Of a stretch of 64,000 nucleotides of DNA, positions 43,302-53,182 are shown in pieces (the first letter of the stretch is position 1; each line of letters starts with the position of its first letter). A program made the position numbers and the translations under genes. A model generated the notes under the pieces. It saw nothing but the letters and a program-made list of their open reading frames with translations. It had not been told where the DNA came from and ran no database searches. This DNA is from Phytophthora colocasiae (Eukaryota; Oomycota; Peronosporomycetes; Peronosporales; Peronosporaceae), in assembly GCA_018806915.1 (NCBI GenBank), contig JAGKQI010000049.1, positions 1,364,001 to 1,428,000 of the forward strand, written 5' to 3'.

Positions 43302-45338
43302 TCATAATTGGTTGTGCTCGGATTTCAGCCCTCCAAAACGCTTCCTAATCTCTGCTTTGACGACCTCGGGTAAAGCTTTCGGGACAAAATGACCACGATC
43401 GCTGGGACAGCAACCGTCTTCGTCCTCCTGACATCCAGCTTTCGAAAGGAACCTCATGCACAATGTCCGAGATTCGTTAGTGGCTGGGTCTATGTAGACT
43501 GGGAGGCGCTTGAGCACATTCTTTGGCATTCTCCCATGTCGGTTGCTATTGTCACGGATTGGCTGTGCTGGTTGCCTCGTAGTAGAGCGCTTGCCTTCTG
43601 TCCGGTAGGATGCAGCTATTGGTCTGCTTTGCTTCAGTGCATCCACCTGGCGGTGAAGTTTGACGAACATGAGATCTCGCAGCAACCGATCTTCTGATGA
43701 GCACCGAAGCTGTACTTGGGTAACGTCGCTGTCAGATAATACAGCTTCTCGAAAATCTTCCAGTACATCATTTATCCAGTAGACAACCGAAGGAAGCTCA
43801 GTCTCGTCCCAAGACACTCGCATAAGTGTTTCCTCCGTGAATCGTAGAATAGCCTCTGTAAGACCTATCAGTTCACTGCAGCAGTATTCTCGGGCATACA
43901 CCAGAAAAATTCTGATTGAGTCTATAACGTCTTCGATGCTCGTAGCTGGGGTAGCTTTAGCAAATTCCGCTGTAGCGGATAAGTTATCAAAGTTGGAGCC
44001 TCCGCCCTGTAGCCATGCCACCCGTTCCTCCGACGAGAGTTTCGCGAAATGCCGAATTGAGAGACCTTTAGACCCGAAGCGAATATCGAAAGCTCTAGTG
44101 CAGATTCCTGGCAGTGCTTTGAACTTCACAGCATCGGACCGGACCAAACCAGAAATAAATACATGCGGGGTCTTACCTCTATGCTTCTCCGACGTAACCT
44201 GCTCATGGACATACTGTTTGATCTGGTTTGCGGTGTGAATGAGTATTTCGACGCGTGTTCGGGCTTTCTGCGGCCTGAAGGTGGGTTTCCCGTTACTGCT
44301 ATGGCTTGGTCCGAAGTTCTGCTTGCCGTGACCCCCGTTTGGGTATTGTTTCTCCGAATATCTAAGAATCTTTCCAGCAGATCCGGATCATCTCCGAGCT
44401 TTTCAACTATCAATGCGTCTGTATCGAGGGCAGATCGAGGAGAAACGCGACGACGTTGCTGTGGCTCCACTTGTACTCCCACATAGCTTTCTGTACCAAG
44501 ATAACTAGCATCTCTATGGCGCTTGGAACCTGGTCGAGGATCCGATAATGGTGCTACAGTGTCTTCTACGTCTTGAGGCGCGAATCATCATCGAAACGGA
44601 TCAAATAGTTCCAAACCCTCCTCTGGTCCTGGGACGTCAGCCGTAATATCTTGGTTCGAATAGCCAATGGGCACAATGCAAAACGACGGACCTACATGGT
44701 CTGGCACTGGTCGGCGGCCACCATCTACAAAATACGTGAAATCGACTGCATGTTGAAGTGGGAATTTTACTACTAGGTTCAACCCATTCACACGGTTGAT
44801 CGGGCGCAGGGAAGCTGTCCTCGGTAATTAATCCTTCGAACATCTCTGCAATATCGTTCGTTGCGACCCTGTTGTTACGTCCGAGTACACGGTCTAAGAG
44901 TGTATTCTGTACATGTTCGATGTCAGACCAGCTCCATTCGTCGCGACTGAATTTAACACGTTCCAAAAGTAAGGCCACCACAGGTGGTACAAGTGATAGA
45001 CAGTCCAATGTAGTAGTTGAACGGTCACCCGCCGAGCTGACTGTAACAAGCCCGTCTTCCACCGCGATGACTTGTCCATAGTGAACCTGTCGGCCCACCT
45101 CGATGGAAACTGGCCGACGCAGGTACGATAATTGTTCTGCAGTGTTTACTTCTCTAGCCGTCACCACGCTTGCCAGTGCAATGTCCCGCGAGATAGCTCC
45201 CTCACCTCCTTCTAGACTCGCAAATGTCACTTCGTTTTGTGCAACCTGAGTGACCCGAGCGTAAAACGGATGCTCAAACTGCGCTCCGGCTTCTTCAGGG
45301 AGTAGATGCAAATACGAGCGCGATGTGAGGCGAACCAT
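43302..45338 (-). pseudogene. gag-like retroelement gene, degenerate
   Basis: Minus-strand reading starts MVRLTSRSYLHLL at 45338, shifts frame near 44,780, meets an in-frame TGA at 44588-44590, and shifts again near 44,160. It then reads 281 codons from MVRSDAVKFKALPG to the stop at 43302. The C-terminal part has a Cys/His cluster (LCMRFLSKAGC, then CC and GHFVPKALPEVV..FGGL), a pattern I associate with Gag proteins of oomycete retroelements. No protease, RT or integrase follows. Flanked by R1 and R2 in the same orientation, as in a non-autonomous LTR element, but LTR hallmarks are missing. Confidence 0.55.
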
Positions 45339-45522
45339 TCTGGAATGCTTAGAAGCAATGCGATAGGAAGAAAAGACTTAAGCACGAGTGAGAAAATCTG
45401 AAAATAACGCTACAGCAGCTTCTACAGACTCGGGAGACCTCTCGTGAAGGCTCCAGCGTTGGTTTCTTCTCCGCTCCTTGACTCAAAAGCTATTTTCACA
45501 TTCCAACGCGAAAATCCCCATA
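45339..45522. other. short spacer before repeat R2
   Basis: 184 bp upstream of the gag-like start. No gene seen. Confidence 0.4.
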
Positions 45523-46759
45523 TACATACTCTCACGTTAGCCGTCGTTGCAACCTCTCGCATTATTGGCAAATGTGTACGCTTGTCCTATCTCCAAGGCG
45601 AGGCATAAATCTGCATCACAGTGCTTAACAAGATCACCGGTACATGTATCACATCGTCGGCGTCAAGGATTCCCAGGGCGAGCAAGCGAGTCGGTTCATA
45701 TACGTGATTTTAATTCGCGCGGGGCGGCGTATATTGGATCCGAACGTGCTGCAAAATGCTCTCCCCGGCGTCACCAACTTGAAGTCATCGTGGCACATGC
45801 CAAAGCTCGGCTCGCTAGTAGGCTACTAGTAGTAGCGAGTCGCTACTTGATTTATTTGCCTTATGTGTTAGTGTGCCGGTGGCACTACTGCCGCACGGCG
45901 CCGTCGCGTGGGCAAAAGGCCGCATACATGTAAGTCGCTTTCATATCCTATCCTTTACCAACAACGACAGTTTGACGTAAGCCAGTGTAGTGCAGCGGAT
46001 GGCAAACCGTCATTGCTAAGCGGCGATAAGTTGGTGCTTACATGCTGCGCGTACTCGCTTCCATTGTGCGCGTCTAGGCCCTGGCACGGATTGCCCTGCC
46101 CAACCCGTTTCATGCACTTACAGTTAAGTATAGCGTTCTATCAGGTGTATACAAGTACCATTGTACCCGGACTGTATTTTAGAGGGGGTATAATTGTACC
46201 AGTGGTCGGAAAAAATAGTGCAATTAAAATAAATAATTGAGTTTTTCAAAAAAAAAGTGTTATTGTCTTCGCTCAACTCGCTGTTTACTAATTATTACTG
46301 ACAAAGGATGCTACTTGAAGGACTAAAATGAATCATACTTTTGAAGACCAGCATGTCAGCTATGCTATGCATATTGAAACTCTGCCATCGGCTTCCTTTT
46401 GATGAAGAAGAAGCAGAAAGAAAAAAGTGGATCGCTTTGCGGCAGACCGTTTTCCAAATATATAAGTAATCCGTTTTCATATTTATTTACCGAAATAGTT
46501 TCCCGATATAGTTTTTTCCCAAAAATAGAAATTGCCAGCGGCGGACTTGGCTTGGTCCGCTTCGAACAAGAGGACGGCCTGGCCTGTCGACTACAGAGCG
46601 ACGATCCCAGTTGGTGTTGGTGCTGGAAGTCAAGGACGAGGTAGACGAGGACGACATAGATAAAACAACAAAATTGCGGAAACATTTATTATTAGAGACC
46701 TTTCGGAGCAGATGTCGGTTGTTCGTTGCGGGAACAGCGAGTACAACTGTCGTGTTCGT
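45523..46759 (+). repeat. dispersed repeat copy R2 (1237 bp)
   Basis: Same orientation as R1 and almost identical. Flanked on the left by AATCCCCA and on the right by GCAACCCGC; no target duplication visible. Confidence 0.9.
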
Positions 46760-46878
46760 GCAACCCGCAACCCGTAAATGTTTTTTTCGTTTTGGAACTC
46801 TTCAGATGTGGGAACGGCTCTTCATGACTCTTTATCACCTAAGCTCAGACACTCAAAGAACAGCGCGACCAAAGGATC

Positions 46879-47283
46879 ATGCCGCGAGAAACTAGACCAC
46901 GAACGTGGAGCTTGACAGCCCTCATGATGGTGCTGTACTACCGTGATTCTAGCTACGATCAAGCCTTGTGTGCTGCTTTGCTGGTCAGGCCTTCGGTAGA
47001 GCGACCCCTTGTCCCTGACGCTCGCTTTAAACCTGACACGTGTTCCGGATGCAAACGCGCTTGAAGACTACAGATTTACATGCGATGAGTTGATGCAGCT
47101 TACGGGTCTATTGCTGATTCCGAACGTGTTTATTATCTCAGCATGGGATCGTGTAGTGGGTGTTGAGGCTTTGGCAATGCTGTGCTATCAATTGTCGTAT
47201 CCAGGAAAGCTTTCTCGCATACGCAAGGAGTTCGGTCGCTCGGACCCCTCGTGTAACAGGATCACCACAGATCTGTGTAAGTA
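46879..47283 (+). pseudogene. PIF/Harbinger-like transposase fragment
   Basis: Begins MPRETRPRTWSLT, shifts frame near 47030, then reads LEDYRFTCDELMQLTGLLLIP..VVGVEALAMLCYQLSYPGKLSRIRKEFGRSDPSCNRI. This resembles the N-terminal region of Harbinger-type transposases (the FRF..L..L, EALC..LRLAYP, FGRS pattern). It is cut off exactly where the right inverted-repeat arm begins (47284), so the catalytic domain is absent. Confidence 0.6.
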
Positions 47284-47316
47284 CGAGAAACAGCATTTCA
47301 TTCAGAGATGACTAAT

Positions 47317-48559
47317 ACGAACGCGACAGTTGTACTCGCTGTTCCCGCAACCAACAACCGACATCTGCTCCGAAAGGTCTCTAATAATAAATGTTTCCGC
47401 AATTTTGTTGTTTTATCTATGTCGTCCTCGTCTACCTCGTCCTTGACTTCCAGCACCAACACCAACTGGGATCGTCGCTCTGTAGTCGACAGGCCAGGCC
47501 GTCCTCTTGTTCGAAGCGGACCAAGCCAAGTCCGCCGCTGGCAATTTCTATTTTTGGGAAAAAACTATATCGGGAAACTATTTCGGTAAATAAATATGAA
47601 AACGGATTACTTATATATTTGGAAAACGGTCTGCCGCAAAGCGATCCACTTTTTTCTTTCTGCTTCTTCTTCATCAAAAGGAAGTCGATGGCAGAGTTTC
47701 AATATGCATAGCATAGCTGACATGCTGGTCTTCAAAAGTATGATTCATTTTAGTCCTTCAAGTAGCATCCTTTGTCAGTAATAATTAGTAAACAGCGAGT
47801 TGAGCGAAGACAATAACACTTTTTTTTTGAAAAACTCAATTATTTATTTTAATTGCACTATTTTGTCCGACCACTGGTACAATTATACCCCCTCTAAAAT
47901 ACAGTCCGGGTACAATGGTACTTGTATACACCTGATAGAACGCTATACTTAACTGTAAGTGCATGAAACGGGTTGGGCAGGGCAATCCGTGCCAGGGCCT
48001 AGACGCGCACAATGGAAGCGAGTACGCGCAGCATGTAAGCACCAACTTATCGCCGCTTAGCAATGACGGTTTGCCATCCGCTGCACTACACTGGCTTACG
48101 TCAAACTGTCGTTGTTGGTAAAGGATAGGATATGAAAGCGACTTACATGTATGCGGCCTTTTGCCGGCTGACACGCGACGGCGCCGTGCGGCAGTAGTGC
48201 CACCGGCACACTAACACATAAGGCAAATAAATCAAGTAGCGACTCGCTACTACTAGTAGCCTACTAGCGAGCCGAGCTTTGGCATGTGCCACGATGACTT
48301 CAAGTTGGTGACGCCGGGGAGAGCATTTTGCAGCACGTTCGGATCCAATATACGCCGCCCCGCGCGAATTAAAATCACGTATATGAACCGACTCGCTTGC
48401 TCGCCCTGGGAATCCTTGACGCCGACGATGTGATACATGTACCGGTGATCTTGTTAAGCACTGTGATGCAGATTTATGCCTCGCCTTGGAGATAGGACAA
48501 GCGTACACATTTGCCAATAATGCGAGAGGTTGCAACGACGGCTAACGTGAGAGTATGTA
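47317..48559 (-). repeat. dispersed repeat copy R3 (1243 bp, inverted)
   Basis: Inverted copy of R1 with a 6-bp insertion near 48168 and few substitutions. Ends GAGAGTATGTA at 48559. Confidence 0.9.
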
Positions 48560-49091
48560 TATATATTGTGGTAGTCCGCGACGAGAACTACATGTAACTC
48601 CACACCCAAACTTTTTCAGTGCATTTTGTGCCGGGCGCTGCAACTTCAACCGATACAGTGGCACCGCGCGCGATATCTGAGCCAGACTATAGTTTCCCTT
48701 TCACCAGGTAGCCCAAAACTTCAGCATCCGAGATCGATAAGTCAAAATGGAGAGGGGCATCACCCGATGAATCAAGCGGCGAGAAGCTGCTGCATCCCTC
48801 GCACTTGAGCCACCGTGGAGAAGTCCCCGCTGCCAACTTCAAGCTCGCTCTTGCAGTTGGACCAGCAGTGTTGGTGACAACACGCTTCTGCCGGGAGCTC
48901 TGATCAATTCGCCGTTGAGCCAAGTCTTAGGCCAAAGAACCGAGGATCGTCTCAGCAGTACTGCCGCACGTGACCGTCCCGTTCACACTCACTTTTCAAT
49001 CTTCTTTGCAGGCAAGAAGTGCCAAGGTTGGGTTCTTTAAACCTCCTCTCAATTCTCCGCTGTCTTCACGGCCGCTGTTGAGTCGAACACA
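48560..49091. other. upstream region of ST5 with core promoter
   Basis: CACTCACTTTTCAATCTTC at 48986-49004, about 90 bp before the ST5 ATG, mirrors the ST4 site. No gene otherwise. Confidence 0.6.
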
Positions 49092-50628
49092 ATGGCAGGC
49101 GGCGCTATCGTGAGCACGCAACACCCCGACTTCGACGACACGCCCACCGAGGGCAAACGCACCTATGCCATCGTCGTGTGCGTCTTCGCCGCGCTCGGCG
49201 GTATGTTCTTCGGCTACGATCAGGGCGTCACGTCCTCCATGCTCATCATGGACTCGTTCCTCTACGACTACTGCGTCGGCTGGCACAACTTCACGTATGA
49301 AGAGTGCACCCGCTCCACATCCGATCTCCCCGGATAATGGACCACCTTCACCGTGTGGTACAACATGGCGTACAACCTCGGTTGTCTCGTGGGTGCCTTC
49401 ATCGGTGGCTTCGTGGCGGACAAGCTGGGCCGCCGCGCCACGATCTTCTGTGCTGGTCTACTGTTTTGTGGTGGCACATGCTGGGTCTGCTTCAACAAGT
49501 CGCAGGCGCACACGCTCATGTACATCGCGCGCATTGTCCAGGGCTTTGGCGTGGGCAACTCGTCCTTCTCGCTGCCGTTGTTCGGTGCCGAGATGGCCCC
49601 AGGGCGAGCTGCGCGGCATGCTGTCAGGCTTCATGCAGATGACGGTCGTCATCGGCCTCTTCCTGGCCAACGTCGTCAACATCATCGTGTACAACCACGA
49701 CCGCGGCTGGCGAACGACCAACGGCATCTCCATGGCGCCGCCGATCGTGGTGCTGTTGGGTATTTGGTTCGTGCCGGAAAGCCCGCGCTGGACCTACAAG
49801 CACAAGGGCAAGGAGGCGGCCGAGCAGATTCTTCGTCTGCGCCAGACCGACAACGTCGGCCACGAACTGGAAGTCATCGGCGACCAAATCGCCGAGGAGG
49901 AGGCCGAGGGCAAAGGTCTGCTGGAGATCTTCGAGCCGAGTGTACGCAAGCGCGTGATCATCGCCATGGTGTTGCAGGTGCTGCAGCAGGCGACGGGTAT
50001 CAACCCCATCATGAGCTATGGCGCTCTCATCTTTAAGGATATCACCAACTCGGGTCGATACTCGGCGCTGTTCATCTCGGGTGTCAATTTCATCAGTACT
50101 ATTCCAGCCATGCGCTGGGTCGACACCTACGGCCGTCGCACGATGCTGTTGATCGGCGGTGTAGGCATGATCATCGGTCACTTGTGGGCCGCCATTCTGT
50201 TCACTGCTATCTGCGACGGCAACGTGGACGACGCCGGGTGTCCGAGGGTGGGTGGCTGGTTCATTTGCCTCGGTTCGGCCTTCTTCGTGTTCAACTTCGC
50301 CATTTCGTGGGGTCCCGTGTGCTGGATCTACCCGGCCGAGATTTTCCCTCTCAACGTTCGCGCGTCGGGTGTCGCCTTATCTACTGCTGCCAACTGGGCC
50401 ATGGGCGCCGTCATGACGGAAGTCGTGAAGCTCTTCCCGTCGCTCAACATCGACGGCGTCTTCTACCTGTTCGCGGGTTTGTGTTTGATCTGCCTGGTCT
50501 TCGTGTACTTCTTCTGTCCGGAGACGAAGGGAATCATGCTGGAGGATATCGAGGGGCTGTTCAACAAGAGCAAGGCGGCCAAGTCGCCCGAGTTCGTCGA
50601 GGTGAAATCGCCAGTGAACCAGGTTTAG
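49092..50628 (+). pseudogene. ST5: sugar porter, shared nonsense codon plus own frameshift
   Basis: Same start as ST4 (MAGGAIVSTQHPD) and the same TAA at codon 82 (49335-49337). A one-base gain with neighbouring substitutions near 49598-49606 (GAEMAP then shifted) moves the frame. From RGMLSGFMQMTVV to SPVNQV the second frame is uninterrupted and includes PESPRW, QQATGINP and PETKG. The single-base losses of ST4 are not present here, so the two copies decayed separately after sharing the stop. Confidence 0.9.
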
Positions 50629-51321
50629 TGTTTACAGCAACCACTATCACGTACTAAACTATGTTTCGTTTTCCATTAAGCTACATTGATATCACCTAAT
50701 TTACCTAGCGACAGTATAATGCTATCTGTGTATCTCTGACTTAGTGGGGACCACGGCGGGCCCCGCGTCTGCCGCCTGCTGAGACCTGTATCTCCGCCAC
50801 GAGAGTTACACGTTTTGTTTGGTTGGCTTTCGCAACGTACATGTATTTGGCGCGCTGCAACATACTTGAACTAGCTACGATCGTACCACCGGAAACTTCA
50901 GAAACGATACTGCAGTGACCACCAATTGGGACGAACTTTGTAGAGTCCACATTTCTCCTCAACTCAACCAGCCAGCATGGCAGCAGCGTGTCAAGCTCAC
51001 GTGATCTACGATAAATCAAGTAGTAGAGCGCGCCATGCGGCACTGCCAGTCATCCCGACGATCCGCAATTGCTTCCTACTTCAAGCTGCAATGCTGCAGC
51101 TTCAAGCTGTAGACTTGTACTAATGGGATTTGTATGTGAGCAAAAAAAAACAGTTGCTGCCCTGCCCACCTCAGTCACTGGCTCGGCACCACGAAATGGT
51201 GTACCGGTACGTTGCAGGCACAAATCGCGCCTCTGCCGATCACATGTAGGGATCCATCTAACAGGAGCCCGATTCACAACCGCTCGCTCGAAAAGCACCA
51301 CCGTGTCGATCCATTTCTCGT
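50629..51321. other. upstream region of ST6
   Basis: No gene recognised. ATAAATCAAG at 51011-51020. From about 51040 the sequence is recognisably homologous to the ST3 promoter (CAGTCATCCCGACGATC, CCCACCTCAG). Confidence 0.55.
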
Positions 51322-51337
51322 GTCATTCTGCAATTTA
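51322..51337 (+). promoter_or_regulatory. Inr/FPR core promoter of ST6
   Basis: GTCATTCTGCAATTTAC, identical to the ST1 site, about 95 bp before the ATG. Confidence 0.75.
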
Positions 51338-51430
51338 CTTCACAACACACAGCTCTACTTGACAAGCACAAGTGTGCCCCGACTTCATCGACCTCGTCAT
51401 CGCTTCCAGTTTCAACTTCTTCTCCCAACA

Positions 51431-52966
51431 ATGGCTGCTGGCGTCGTGGTGAATGTACACAACAACGACGATGACGTCCCCACTGAAGGCTCACGCACGT
51501 ACGCTATCATCGTGTGCGTCTTCGCAGCACTGGGTGGTCTCTTCTTCGGCTACGATCAGGGCGTGACCTCGGGCGTGCTCATCATGGACTCCTTCATCAA
51601 CGACTACTGCGTGGGCTGGCACAACTTCACCTACGAGCAGTGTACGTCCTCGTCGTCCAAGCTCCCGGCTGAGTGGACGACCTTCACGGTGTGGTACAAC
51701 ATGGCGTACAACCTCGGTTGTCTCGGTGGTGCCTTCGTTGGTGGTATTGTGGCGGACAAGCTCGGACGTCGCTGGACCATTTTCACGGCCGGTCTGTTGT
51801 TCTGCATCGGTACATCGTGGGTGTGCTTCAACAAGGCGCAGGAGCACGACCTCATGTACATCGCACGCATTATCCAAGGCTTCGGTGTGGGCAACTCGTC
51901 CTTCTCGCTACCTCTGTTCGGTGCCGAGATGGCCCCCAAGGAACTTCGTGGTCTGCTCTCGGGTTTCATGCAGATGACGGTCGTCACGGGTCTCTTCCTG
52001 GCCAACGTCGTCAACATCATCGTGGAGAACCGTGCGCACGGCTGGCGTACGACCAACGGTGTGGCCATGGCTGCTCCGATCGTCGTCATGCTCGGCATCT
52101 TCTTCGTGCCGGAGAGTCCTCGCTGGACGTACTTGCACAAGGGCAAGGAGGAAGCCGAACGTGTGCTCAAGCGTCTCCGTCAGACCGACAACGTTGGCCG
52201 CGAGCTGCAGGTGATCGGCGACCAAGTTGAAGAGGAGTTGGCGGCCCACAAGGGACTTGCTGAGTTGCTTGAGCCCTCGATCCTTAAGCGTGTGGCCATC
52301 GCGATGATGTTGCAGGTGCTTCAACAGGCTACGGGTATCAACCCCATCTTCAGCTACGGTGCTCTTATTTTCCAGGACATCACTAACGCCGGTATCTACT
52401 CGGCGTTCTTCCTCTCCGGTGTCAACTTCCTCAGCACCATCCCGGCCATGCGCTGGGTGGACACGTTCGGTCGTCGTCAACTGCTGCTCATTGGTGCTGT
52501 GGGTATGGTGATCGGTCACTTGTTCGCTGCTATCCTTTTCACTGCCATTTGCGATGGCAACGTGGACAACGCCGGTTGCCCTAGTGTGGGTGGATGGTTC
52601 ATCTGTGTCGGTTCCGCCTTCTTCGTGTTCAACTTCGCCATCTCGTGGGGTCCCGTGTGCTGGATCTACCCTGCCGAAATCTTCCCATTGGGTGTGCGTG
52701 CGCCGGCCGTGTCTCTCTCAACTGCCGCCAACTGGGCCATGGGAGCTGTCATGACGGAGGTGGTGAAGCTTTTCCCGCACCTGAACATCAACGGTGTCTT
52801 CTTCCTGTTTGCGGGTCTGTGCTGCACGTGTGGTGTTTTCGTCTACTTCTTCTGTCCGGAGACGAAGGGTATGATGCTGGAGGACATCGAGGAACTATTC
52901 CAAAGCGGAAAATCCAAGACGCCGGGCTTTGTGGAGGTCAAGTCTCCGCACCAGTCGTTAGCGTAG
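51431..52966 (+). CDS. ST6: MFS sugar porter (intact)
   Basis: 511 residues from the ATG at 51431, chosen because an upstream frame extension would need a TTG start and pass through the core promoter. Same motifs as ST3: FFGYDQGVTSG, GRR, PESPRW, QQATGINP, PETKG. It differs by scattered substitutions (AHGWRT, NPIFSYGALIFQD) and ends KSKTPGFVEVKSPHQSLA. Nearly identical to ST7, its inverted partner 6 kb downstream; the two differ mainly in the last 12 residues. Predicted hexose uptake at the plasma membrane. Confidence 0.95.
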   Translation: MAAGVVVNVHNNDDDVPTEGSRTYAIIVCVFAALGGLFFGYDQGVTSGVLIMDSFINDYCVGWHNFTYEQCTSSSSKLPAEWTTFTVWYNMAYNLGCLGGAFVGGIVADKLGRRWTIFTAGLLFCIGTSWVCFNKAQEHDLMYIARIIQGFGVGNSSFSLPLFGAEMAPKELRGLLSGFMQMTVVTGLFLANVVNIIVENRAHGWRTTNGVAMAAPIVVMLGIFFVPESPRWTYLHKGKEEAERVLKRLRQTDNVGRELQVIGDQVEEELAAHKGLAELLEPSILKRVAIAMMLQVLQQATGINPIFSYGALIFQDITNAGIYSAFFLSGVNFLSTIPAMRWVDTFGRRQLLLIGAVGMVIGHLFAAILFTAICDGNVDNAGCPSVGGWFICVGSAFFVFNFAISWGPVCWIYPAEIFPLGVRAPAVSLSTAANWAMGAVMTEVVKLFPHLNINGVFFLFAGLCCTCGVFVYFFCPETKGMMLEDIEELFQSGKSKTPGFVEVKSPHQSLA

Positions 52967-53182
52967 GATCAGCTTAGTCTTTGACGTTTAAGACGTACAT
53001 TCCTGGTTGTTGGTACAGTTTATCAACATCGTACATGCAGACTTTGCTATAAATCTGTACCATAAGTGTTAAGTGTTGCTGTGGCAATGTTTTACTGCTG
53101 TAGTAAATCCGCTTCTGATTTGGCTACATCTAAAAAGGTAACGACCAAAAATTGGTCATTAGGTTACTTCACTCACATTGAC

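Larger units (their letters stand above)
47284..50628 (+). repeat. right arm of 3.3-kb inverted repeat
   Basis: Mirror of 39512-42847: short joint sequence, R3, upstream region and ST5. Spacer between arms is about 4.4 kb. Confidence 0.9.

Noticed and set aside
41578..46759. R1 and R2 as ordinary LTRs
   Set aside because: No TG..CA ends, no matching target duplication, no clear polypurine tract. Kept only as a hypothesis.
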